Source: Flavobacterium amniphilum (GTDB lineage: Bacteria; Bacteroidota; Bacteroidia; Flavobacteriales; Flavobacteriaceae). From it: a stretch of DNA of 64,000 nucleotides. The stretch spans positions 62,001 to 126,000 of the forward strand of contig NZ_JAMLJL010000003.1 in assembly GCF_023634845.1 (NCBI RefSeq), read 5' to 3'. Each line of letters opens with the position of its first letter. The first letter of the stretch is position 1. The notes under the pieces are model-generated. The model was given only the letters and a program-made list of their open reading frames with translations, was not told the DNA's origin and made no database searches. The position numbers and the translations under genes are program-made. Below, piece after piece: positions 36,091-43,652 of the stretch.

Positions 36091-36498
36091 ATGAAACTAT
36101 TCAAGCTTGTATTCCTTCTTATTTTAATAAATTCCAACTCATTGATTGCCCAAAAGAAAGAAGAACAAATTATAAAACAAGTAAAGTTTGAAAAGGATAA
36201 AGTCTTTATGAATGATCAATTAGCATTTAATTATTCTATAGACAACAAAAATCACTTTATATTATCAGATATAAATAAAAATGAAATTATTACCGGTGAT
36301 ATAACGTCATCAGGCGATGGAAAATGGTCCAGTGTGATTACTTTTGTTCAAGAGAAAAAGCAGTTTTCAAATTCCAAAATTATAGGCCGGAATGATTTGC
36401 TTTTTAAATTTCTGGAAAATAACGTCATCACAAACGATTTTAAAATTAATCCTGAAAAATTGAATGCTTTTTTCGATAAATACAATGAGCTAAAATAA
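36091..36498 (+). CDS. Hypothetical secreted protein, 135 aa
   Basis: Signal peptide (MKLFKLVFLLILINSNSLIA, then QKKEEQ). The mature part has a repeated beta-strand look (VKFEKDKVFMNDQLAFNYSI; HFILSDINKNEIITGDI) and no cysteine. No family recognised. It has its own promoter. Confidence 0.62.
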   Translation: MKLFKLVFLLILINSNSLIAQKKEEQIIKQVKFEKDKVFMNDQLAFNYSIDNKNHFILSDINKNEIITGDITSSGDGKWSSVITFVQEKKQFSNSKIIGRNDLLFKFLENNVITNDFKINPEKLNAFFDKYNELK

Positions 36499-36616
36499 CA
36501 GCACAACTACCGAGAACGTTTTCATTGACATTACAGGCTTTGTACTTAAAAATCAAGTCTTTTATCTTACTTTTATTATTGATTCCGGAAATTTCTTTCC
36601 CCAACAACCACATCAA

Positions 36617-37033
36617 ATGAACACAAAACTGATTAAAACAGCGTTACGCCTTTCCCTTTCAGCAGGATTCCTTTCGGCAGTTGCAGACCGTTTTGGAATG
36701 TGGGGTAAAGCAGTTTCTGTTTGGGGAAATTGGGAAAATTTCCTAAACTATACCCAACAAATAAACCGTTGGGTACCCGGAAGTTTAATTGAGCCGTTGG
36801 GTATTGTTGCCACAGCTGCGGAAATCATCTTTCCTGTTTTTCTGCTTCTTGGGTTTAAAACCGAACTGTTTGCCAAGCTAAGCGGTTACTTATTGTTAGT
36901 ATTTGCTTTGTCGATGACCTTTTCGACGGGAATTAAAGGCGCATTGGATTTCTCTGTTTTCACGGCGGCAGCTGCAGCTTTTGCATTGAGCACCATGAAG
37001 GAGAAATATTGGGAGATTGATTCGATAATTTAA
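36617..37033 (+). CDS. DoxX-like membrane protein
   Basis: A 138-residue protein with four membrane helices and DoxX-family features: RLSLSAGFLSAVADRFGMWG at the N-terminus and IEPLGIVATAAEIIFPVFLL in the second and third segments. DoxX-like proteins are small redox-linked or quinone-associated membrane proteins; the specific role is unknown. It stands alone 155 bp before the threonine aldolase gene. Confidence 0.82.
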   Translation: MNTKLIKTALRLSLSAGFLSAVADRFGMWGKAVSVWGNWENFLNYTQQINRWVPGSLIEPLGIVATAAEIIFPVFLLLGFKTELFAKLSGYLLLVFALSMTFSTGIKGALDFSVFTAAAAAFALSTMKEKYWEIDSII

Positions 37034-37135
37034 AAATAATCCGGATTGTTCGATTATTCGTTATTCGATTGACAAACTTCCAAATGCTTGTAATTCCAGT
37101 TTTGACAAGTAATCTTTTTCCTTCAAATTTTTCGA

Positions 37136-37143
37136 TATATTTG
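37136..37143 (+). promoter_or_regulatory. -7 box for the threonine aldolase gene (TATATTTG)
   Basis: TATATTTG fits TAnnTTTG. It overlaps a GTG that could otherwise be read as a start codon, which favours the downstream ATG at 37188. The nearest TTG is too far upstream. Confidence 0.5.
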
Positions 37144-37187
37144 TGACTACCAGCAACAATCATCCGGTCACCTTTATAAAAATCAAG

Positions 37188-38396
37188 ATGAAGAAAACAA
37201 CAGACGAAAACAAGAGAAGAGACTTCCTTAAAAAATTTGGTCTATCGGCCGTTCCTTTTTTACTTCCCGCGGTTAGCCTGAATGCCATGTCATTTGGCGA
37301 AACCATCGAAGAAGCTCCTGCCGAAAAAAAATCACCTGTTAACTTCATTTATGACGGACTGCCGCTTGATCCTGATGAATACCTTGCCAAACTACAGGAA
37401 ATAAGCAAATTAAAACCCATTGAACCCGATTTTTACGGAGACGGCGGTGCCACGAAACAGCTTGAAGAAGAATTTGCCAAGCTGACCGGCAAGGAAAAAG
37501 CCATTTACCTTCCTTCCGGTACAATGGCCAACCAGCTAGCCATAAAGCTACTCAGTGGAAACAACACCAAAGTAATCGTTCCGGAAAACTCCCATGTTTA
37601 CAGAGATGAAGCCGATGCCGCACAAAGCGTTCATGGAAAAAGGCTGATCCCTGTGGGCGAAGGGAAGGCTTATTATGAGTTGGCCGACTTAAAAAACACC
37701 ATTGACTACCTAAACAGCAATGAAGTTTTCAAAAGCGGCTTGGGAACCGTTGTGATAGAGAATCCGATCAGGCGTACTGACGGCACTTTTGTTCCGATTG
37801 ACACCATTAAGGAAATTTCCAACTATTGCAAGACGAACAATTACAAGATGCATTTAGACGGGGCACGGATTCATCTGGCGGCAGCTTTCAGTGGCATTTC
37901 CCTTTCCGAATACGCCTCCTATTTTGATACTGTTTATATTTCGCTCTATAAATATTTAAATGCGACCGGTGGTGCCATACTGTGCGGAGATTCCAAAACC
38001 ATTGACCTGATTTCCCACCAGATAAAAATACTGGGCGGAACCGTATTCCAAAGTTGGAACAATACGGCGATGGCCTTACATTATTTAAACGGAATTGACC
38101 AGCGGTGGAGTCAGGTTGTCAAGACAGCACAAAAATTAGTATCCCATTTGAACAAAATAGAAGGCGTGAGTATTGTGAGCTTACAAAACGGCACTAATAT
38201 TTACGATTTAAAATTAAGCAACGGGATAGGCTTGCGGAATCTTGCCGTATACTTATACGAACACCACAACATCTGGCTGGGAAGAGCCAATGATAAAGGC
38301 ATTGTGAAATTTACCGTTAATGAGAGTCTGCTCACAAGAGATTACAATGAGATTCTTACTGCGTGGAAAAAAGGGATTGAGCATGCAAGGAAATAA
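37188..38396 (+). CDS. Threonine aldolase family PLP enzyme with Tat signal
   Basis: The 402-residue protein starts at 37188; a GTG at 37143 lies in the promoter box and is rejected. It begins with a twin-arginine signal, KRRDFLKKFGL then SAVPFLLPAVSL, followed by a fold-type I PLP enzyme of the threonine aldolase / beta-eliminating lyase family: FYGDGGATKQLEEEFAKL, LPSGTMANQLAIK, MHLDGARIHLAA and the PLP lysine in YISLYKYLNATGG (Lys255). Ordinary threonine aldolases split threonine to glycine and acetaldehyde in the cytosol. A Tat signal would send this one, folded with its cofactor, to the periplasm, so the substrate may differ. It is a single gene. Confidence 0.88.
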   Translation: MKKTTDENKRRDFLKKFGLSAVPFLLPAVSLNAMSFGETIEEAPAEKKSPVNFIYDGLPLDPDEYLAKLQEISKLKPIEPDFYGDGGATKQLEEEFAKLTGKEKAIYLPSGTMANQLAIKLLSGNNTKVIVPENSHVYRDEADAAQSVHGKRLIPVGEGKAYYELADLKNTIDYLNSNEVFKSGLGTVVIENPIRRTDGTFVPIDTIKEISNYCKTNNYKMHLDGARIHLAAAFSGISLSEYASYFDTVYISLYKYLNATGGAILCGDSKTIDLISHQIKILGGTVFQSWNNTAMALHYLNGIDQRWSQVVKTAQKLVSHLNKIEGVSIVSLQNGTNIYDLKLSNGIGLRNLAVYLYEHHNIWLGRANDKGIVKFTVNESLLTRDYNEILTAWKKGIEHARK

Positions 38397-38700
38397 AGAA
38401 TGACTGTTAGAATTCTTAGACTTTTTAGACTTCCAACTTTCTGAACAATGTAAAACATGATAATTACCGTATTCTTTTAACCGCTGTCAGGGCTAGAAGC
38501 CGCTGACAGGGTTAGGATAGCGGAAATTACGCATTAATATGGATAATGTGGTGTGGGATTTTTTTATTTGTGGGTATAGAGCACGGATTACACCCAAGGC
38601 TTTAGCCGAACTGACGAAGTAAATCCGCGCTATCGAATTTAAACCACGCATCTTACATATAATACATCTCACACAGCATCACAGATATTTCAATCTCTCT
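38397..38700. other. Gene-free stretch with hairpin repeat copy B
   Basis: Contains the second hairpin repeat (38465-38575) and a piece at 38585-38635 around CGGATTACACCC and AAATCCGCGCTATC that resembles another dispersed Bacteroidota repeat. No gene is supported. Confidence 0.6.
38465..38575. repeat. Dispersed hairpin repeat, copy B
   Basis: TTTTAACCGCTGTCAGGGCT, GCCGCTGACAGGGTT and GCGGAAATTACGCATT correspond in order and direction to copy A at 33340-33450. The two copies bracket the orphan-gene block 33649-38396. Confidence 0.75.
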
Positions 38701-38712
38701 TAAAATAAAACT

Positions 38713-38742
38713 TGTGTTATCAAAAAATATTTTTACCTTTGC
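38713..38742 (+). promoter_or_regulatory. rpsO promoter
   Basis: TTG at 38713-38715, 19-bp gap, TACCTTTG at 38735-38742: a textbook Bacteroidota promoter. The start codon follows 53 bp later. Confidence 0.8.
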
Positions 38743-38795
38743 ACCCGTATTGGGATAACCCCAATCTACATAATAATCATTTAAATAATATTAGC

Positions 38796-39065
38796 ATGTA
38801 TTTATCAAAAGAGACAAAAGCTGAGATTTTCGCTAAACACGGAGGTAAAGCTGAGAACACAGGTTCTGCTGAGGGACAAATCGCTTTGTTCACTTTCAGA
38901 ATCAACCACTTAACTGAGCACTTAAAAAAGAATCGTCACGATTACAACACTGAGCGTTCGTTAGTGAAATTAGTAGGTAAGAGAAGAAGTCTTCTTGACT
39001 ACTTAAAGAATACGGAGATCAACAGATACCGTGCGATTATCAAAGAATTAAACATCAGAAAATAA
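38796..39065 (+). CDS. rpsO: 30S ribosomal protein S15
   Basis: An 89-residue protein that binds 16S rRNA early in 30S assembly. It starts at 38796 (MYLSKETKAEIF); the longer frame back to 38712 runs through the promoter. Motifs HGGKAENTGSAEGQIALFTF and the DYNTERSLVKLVGKRRSLLDYL helix are diagnostic. It is followed by a terminator and then pnp, the classical gene neighbour. Confidence 0.98.
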   Translation: MYLSKETKAEIFAKHGGKAENTGSAEGQIALFTFRINHLTEHLKKNRHDYNTERSLVKLVGKRRSLLDYLKNTEINRYRAIIKELNIRK

Positions 39066-39073
39066 TCAAGATG

Positions 39074-39105
39074 AAAAGAGGTGCCTGCGCGCCTCTTTTT
39101 GTTTT
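39074..39105 (+). terminator. Terminator after rpsO
   Basis: Stem AAAAGAGG (39074-39081) with CCTCTTTT (39092-39099), extended inside by a few pairs, then T-rich sequence. Confidence 0.85.
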
Positions 39106-39214
39106 ATATATTTATCAACAGAAAAGTTTGGTTTTTCATTGGGTTTCAGACAACTACACAACACACAACAACAACACGACTAAGACCCTTTGTTTAATTT
39201 AGAATTACATTTTT

Positions 39215-41383
39215 ATGATTCCAAAAGCATTCCAAGAAGTTATCGATTTAGGTGACGGAAGAAGTATCACGATCGAGACTGGGAAATTAGCCAAACAAGC
39301 TGACGGATCAGTAGTTGTTCGTATGGGCGATGCCATGTTACTAGCAACTGCTGTATCTGCAAGAACATCAAACCCTGGCGTGGATTTTTTACCTTTAACG
39401 GTAGATTATCGTGAAAAATTTGCTGCGGCAGGTCGTTTTCCTGGTGGTTTCTTCAAGAGAGAAGCACGTCCAAGTGACAGCGAAGTATTAACCATGCGTT
39501 TAGTAGACCGTGTATTGCGTCCGCTATTCCCGGATGATTACCATGCAGAAACGCAGGTAATGATCCAATTAATGTCGCATGACGACAGTGTAATGCCTGA
39601 TGCCTTGGCTGGATTAGCTGCATCTGCGTGTTTAGCTGTGTCTGACATTCCATTTTACAATTTGATTTCTGAAGTACGTGTAGCACGTATTGACGGTAAA
39701 TTTGTAATCAATCCAAGCAGAGAAGAATTAGAATTATCAGACATTGACATGATGATTGGAGCTTCTAAAGATTCAGTTGCGATGGTAGAAGGTGAGATGA
39801 AAGAAATTTCAGAAGCTGAGATGGTAGAAGCCATCAAGTTTGCCCATGAAGCTATCAAAGTTCAAATTGCTGCTCAGGAAAGATTGAGAGCTGCTGTTGG
39901 TTCACCAGCTTACAGAGAGTACGAAGGTGAAGTGGAAGACGAAGCAGTTTATGCAAAAGTAAAAGCGGCGGCGTATGACAAATGTTATGCAATTGCACAA
40001 GAAGCTTCAGGAAAAAGTGAGCGTGGAGAGAAATTCGCTGCGGTTAAAGAAGAAGCTAAAGCATTATTCACAGAAGAAGAATATGCTGAAAATTCAGATT
40101 TAGCAGGTTTAGTCGGAAAGTATTTCTACAAAACCAACAAAGAAGCTGTACGTAATGTAATTTTAGAAAAAGGATTGCGTTTAGACGGAAGAAAAACGAC
40201 TGAGATCAGACCTATCTGGTGTGAAACAGATTATTTACCGTCGGTACACGGATCTTCATTATTTACAAGAGGGGAAACTCAAGCTTTAGCTACAGTTACC
40301 CTTGGAACATCAAGAGAAGCTAACGTAATCGATTCTCCATCAGAACAAGGTGAAGAAAGATTCTACCTGCACTATAACTTCCCTCCTTTCTCAACTGGTG
40401 AAGCAAAACCATTAAGAGGAACTTCACGTCGTGAGGTAGGACACGGAAACTTAGCACAGAGAGCATTAAAAAACATGATCCCTGCAGATTGTCCTTACAC
40501 TATCCGTATTGTATCTGAAGTATTGGAATCTAACGGTTCATCATCAATGGCTACGGTATGTGCGGGAACAATGGCTCTTATGGATGCCGGAGTTCAAATG
40601 GTAAAACCGGTTTCAGGTATTGCTATGGGATTAATCACAGACGGAAATAATTTTGCGGTATTGTCTGATATTTTAGGTGATGAAGATCACTTAGGAGATA
40701 TGGACTTTAAAGTAACCGGAACTGCTGATGGTATTACTGCATGTCAAATGGACATCAAAATTGATGGTTTACGTTATGACATTATGGAACAAGCTTTAGG
40801 TCAGGCACGTGACGGGCGTTTACATATTTTGGGTAAATTGACTGAAACAATTGCTACACCGAGAGCTGATGTTAAAAAACATGCTCCAAAAATTATTACA
40901 CGTACAATCCCTGGAAATTTCATTGGTGCATTAATTGGTCCTGGTGGAAAAGTTATCCAGGAATTACAGAAAGCTACAGGTACCACTATCGTTATCAACG
41001 AAGTAGACGAGCAGGGTGTGGTTGAAATCTTAGGAACAGATCCAGATGGAATCGCAGCAGTATTAGCTAAAATTGACTCTATTATTTTCAAACCGGCAAT
41101 GGGCGAAACTTATGAAGTGAAAGTAGTTAAGATGTTAGATTTCGGAGCAGTGGTTGAATATACGGCAGCACCTGGAAATGAAGTTTTACTACACGTATCC
41201 GAATTAGCTTGGGAGCGTACAGAAAAACCATCTGACGTAGTGAATATGGGCGATGTATTCCAAGTAAAATATCTTGGTATTGACCCTAAAACCCGTAAAG
41301 AAAAAGTTTCAAGAAAACAGTTATTACCTCGTCCTCCACGTGAAGACAAGAAAGATGATAAAAAAGAAAATCCTCAAGGTTAA
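39215..41383 (+). CDS. pnp: Polyribonucleotide nucleotidyltransferase (PNPase)
   Basis: A 722-residue phosphorolytic 3'-5' exoribonuclease. Two RNase PH domains are seen (N-terminal [20 protein letters not shown]; second [15 protein letters not shown] and the catalytic-core [20 protein letters not shown]), then the KH domain ([19 protein letters not shown]) and the S1 domain ([17 protein letters not shown]). The acidic-lysine tail ends DDKKENPQG. The last 35 or so codons have a second, diverged copy at 42537, beyond a lipoprotein gene. Confidence 0.98.
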   Translation: MIPKAFQEVIDLGDGRSITIETGKLAKQADGSVVVRMGDAMLLATAVSARTSNPGVDFLPLTVDYREKFAAAGRFPGGFFKREARPSDSEVLTMRLVDRVLRPLFPDDYHAETQVMIQLMSHDDSVMPDALAGLAASACLAVSDIPFYNLISEVRVARIDGKFVINPSREELELSDIDMMIGASKDSVAMVEGEMKEISEAEMVEAIKFAHEAIKVQIAAQERLRAAVGSPAYREYEGEVEDEAVYAKVKAAAYDKCYAIAQEASGKSERGEKFAAVKEEAKALFTEEEYAENSDLAGLVGKYFYKTNKEAVRNVILEKGLRLDGRKTTEIRPIWCETDYLPSVHGSSLFTRGETQALATVTLGTSREANVIDSPSEQGEERFYLHYNFPPFSTGEAKPLRGTSRREVGHGNLAQRALKNMIPADCPYTIRIVSEVLESNGSSSMATVCAGTMALMDAGVQMVKPVSGIAMGLITDGNNFAVLSDILGDEDHLGDMDFKVTGTADGITACQMDIKIDGLRYDIMEQALGQARDGRLHILGKLTETIATPRADVKKHAPKIITRTIPGNFIGALIGPGGKVIQELQKATGTTIVINEVDEQGVVEILGTDPDGIAAVLAKIDSIIFKPAMGETYEVKVVKMLDFGAVVEYTAAPGNEVLLHVSELAWERTEKPSDVVNMGDVFQVKYLGIDPKTRKEKVSRKQLLPRPPREDKKDDKKENPQG

Positions 41384-41409
41384 TTAATTCACATTAATTC
41401 AATAGGTTG

Positions 41410-41440
41410 AACCTCTAAGAAAATTCTTAGAGGTTTTTTT
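41410..41440 (+). terminator. Terminator after pnp
   Basis: Perfect 12-bp stem AACCTCTAAGAA (41410-41421) with TTCTTAGAGGTT (41424-41435), then seven T. Confidence 0.92.
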
Positions 41441-41503
41441 ATTTTATCAGGCAACCTTTTTAATCTTTTCAGACTATCAGATATGAACTCAAAAACATCG
41501 ATT

Positions 41504-42514
41504 ATGAAAAAATTAAAAAGTATACTTTTATTGTCAATCATTTCAATTTCATTCCTTAGTTGTTCCAACGATGAAGATGATATTAATACCGCACAAAAAG
41601 ATGTATATGTTTGCGGGCACGAGAACTATTTTCCGGCCTATTGGAAAAACAACACTGTAAATCAGCTGGAAAACAATGGAAAAATAGGAAGTGCATCATC
41701 GATAAAAGTATTCAACAACGATGTTTTTTGTTTAGGCGGCTTAAATAATGACACTAGTGGTGATGACATAAGTTATTATATCTGGAAAAACAATTCTATT
41801 TTTATTACATTAAATGAAGGCTTTATACCGCAAGATTTCGCAGTAGACGGAGATGACATTTATGTAATAGGTTTAGCTTATAATCCACAATTTGGGCACT
41901 ATCAAGGCAAACTATGGAAAAATGGTGTTTTAAGCAATTTGACTTCAACCGGAAAAGAATCATTTACATCAATTACCATAGCAAATCATGATGTTTATGT
42001 TGCAGGATTTATTTATGAAGGAAATAATTCATATGCTGCCTATTGGAAAAATAATACCCAAACATTATTAACTGACGGCACAAAAGATTGCTATGTTAAC
42101 ACCATAGAAGTCTTTGAAAATAATGTATATGTAACCGGTTCTGAGAAAAACCCAAGCAATGTTTCAGTTGCAAAATACTGGAAAAACGGAGTCCCAACTT
42201 CATTGACAAACGGAAATTACGATGCAACTGCAGGCGCAATCCGTTTTAAAAACAACGATATATATGTAAATGGTGTTGAATTTAATTCGGCTGGAGATGG
42301 AATACTTAAATATTGGAAAAACGGAGCGGAAACAATATTGACAAACGGAACTTATTATCATCCGGTAATTAACAGCATGGAAATCATTAACAACAAGATA
42401 ACCTCCATTGGCTATAGTGACGATTATGCAAACACAGCAAGTCTATTTCAATATGACGGAGTTAGCTTACTGACTAAATTTAATTGTGGGTTTAATGACT
42501 TATGCATTAATTAA
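41504..42514 (+). CDS. Repeat-containing lipoprotein, probable beta-propeller
   Basis: I start at 41504 ([20 protein letters not shown], Cys20 lipobox); an ATG at 41483 adds seven residues before the signal peptide. The mature 315 residues are about six repeats of roughly 45-50 residues. Each has the pattern DVYVxG...YWKNG or YWKNN, with variations such as [15 protein letters not shown] and [15 protein letters not shown]. The repetition suggests a surface beta-propeller. The gene stands between the true pnp 3' end and a second pnp 3' copy, which points to insertion. No function is known. Confidence 0.78.
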   Translation: MKKLKSILLLSIISISFLSCSNDEDDINTAQKDVYVCGHENYFPAYWKNNTVNQLENNGKIGSASSIKVFNNDVFCLGGLNNDTSGDDISYYIWKNNSIFITLNEGFIPQDFAVDGDDIYVIGLAYNPQFGHYQGKLWKNGVLSNLTSTGKESFTSITIANHDVYVAGFIYEGNNSYAAYWKNNTQTLLTDGTKDCYVNTIEVFENNVYVTGSEKNPSNVSVAKYWKNGVPTSLTNGNYDATAGAIRFKNNDIYVNGVEFNSAGDGILKYWKNGAETILTNGTYYHPVINSMEIINNKITSIGYSDDYANTASLFQYDGVSLLTKFNCGFNDLCIN

Positions 42515-42531
42515 AAACAGGTTACGTATTC

Positions 42532-42660
42532 ATGATCAAGCACATTGGCATCGATCCTAAAACACGTAAAGAAAAAGTTTCAAGAAAACAATTGTTACCT
42601 CATCCTTCATATGAAGACAAGAAAAAGAATAAAAAAGAAATTCAAGAGGTTAATTATAAT
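42532..42660 (+). pseudogene. Displaced 3' fragment of pnp
   Basis: The segment encodes [20 protein letters not shown] then a Lys-rich tail, nearly the same as PNPase [20 protein letters not shown]. At least six of the differences in the aligned codons are silent (for example GGT/GGC, ATT/ATC, ACC/ACA, CAG/CAA, TTA/TTG). The nucleotide similarity starts near 42541 and fades near 42640. An ATG at 42532 opens a 64-codon frame, but I see it as a fragment and not a gene. A terminator follows, as after the true pnp. Confidence 0.85.
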
Positions 42661-42677
42661 TATTTAATTCATAAAAG

Positions 42678-42712
42678 CCCCAAAGGAGCCATCTTTTGGG
42701 GATTCATTTTTT
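42678..42712 (+). terminator. Terminator after the pnp fragment
   Basis: Stem CCCCAAA (42678-42684) with TTTGGGG (42695-42701), then a T-rich run. Confidence 0.75.
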
Positions 42713-42928
42713 CAATAAGACAATAATATCTACACAATTTATAAAATGTCTCACAATATTTTATACATTTTTTTAAAAAACAAACAATCGCAAACCCTTA
42801 AAAATAAGGCGATTAAAAAAACAACACAATAGTATTTTAAGAAATTTTACGGTTTTCCCGTAATTGGTGTAGGAAATTTCTTTTAATCCCCTATTTTTAC
42901 AAAATATTGAAATAAACCCAATCAAATC

Positions 42929-43651
42929 ATGTACAAAATAGTATTCCTAACTTTTTTGGCCCTAACCGGCCTGAAAAGCCAAAACGCTTTTTCCCAAAAC
43001 CAAAAAGAGAAGGAAAAAGAACTTTATACAGCACTTGATAAAGAGCTTAGTTCGGGCAATGCGCTTGTCAACAACGGAAAGTTCCAGATTGACAATAGTA
43101 ACAACCTGGACAATGAACACCGATATTTTTCTGAAGACAGATTGTATTCAGGCGACATCAGTTATAACAACCAATTATATTTTAACAATAAAGTAAAATA
43201 CGACCTACTTAAAGACGAAGTTGTTATTAACCCGGAAAACCAGTCGGAAAAAATCCTTATTATATTAGACAAGACCAAGGTTGACTATTTTACCATCCAA
43301 AACAGGAAGTTTGTCAAAGTAAAACTTAACGAAGAAGACCCAGCCGAATATCTTGAAGAAAACCTGAATGCCAAAAACTTCATTTTTTACATCAAGTACA
43401 AAAAGAATTTCAAGGAAATCATCAAAGACAACAGCCTATACTCTTCTTATACCAGCCAGAATAAATTTTATGTGAAGATTGACAATACCATTCATGAGGT
43501 CAGAAGTAAAAAAAGCATCTTAAAACTATATCCTGAGTTGAAATCGGTAATTGAAGATTATTATAAATTTTCAGGAAACCTGGAAAGCGAAAACAATGTA
43601 AAATTCATGGAAAACCTAATGTTAGCCATCAAAAAATCATCTCTTAACTAA
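42929..43651 (+). CDS. Hypothetical secreted protein heading the receptor operon, 240 aa
   Basis: Signal peptide (MYKIVFLTFLALTGL, cleaved near NAFSQ). The mature part is hydrophilic and rich in Lys, Asn and Glu, with strand-helix patterns such as SEKILIILDKTKVDYFTIQ and NLNAKNFIFYIKYKKNFKEI. No family recognised. It ends 1 bp before the TonB receptor start, so it belongs to the same transcript and is likely a periplasmic partner. Confidence 0.75.
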   Translation: MYKIVFLTFLALTGLKSQNAFSQNQKEKEKELYTALDKELSSGNALVNNGKFQIDNSNNLDNEHRYFSEDRLYSGDISYNNQLYFNNKVKYDLLKDEVVINPENQSEKILIILDKTKVDYFTIQNRKFVKVKLNEEDPAEYLEENLNAKNFIFYIKYKKNFKEIIKDNSLYSSYTSQNKFYVKIDNTIHEVRSKKSILKLYPELKSVIEDYYKFSGNLESENNVKFMENLMLAIKKSSLN

Positions 43652-43652
43652 A

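Noticed and set aside
37143..37187. GTG start for the threonine aldolase
   Set aside because: The GTG overlaps the TATATTTG promoter box, so the transcript would start after it; the ATG at 37188 puts the Tat signal at the N-terminus.
42532..42726. A 64-residue independent gene
   Set aside because: It is a diverged copy of the pnp 3' end that runs on into its terminator; better described as a gene fragment.
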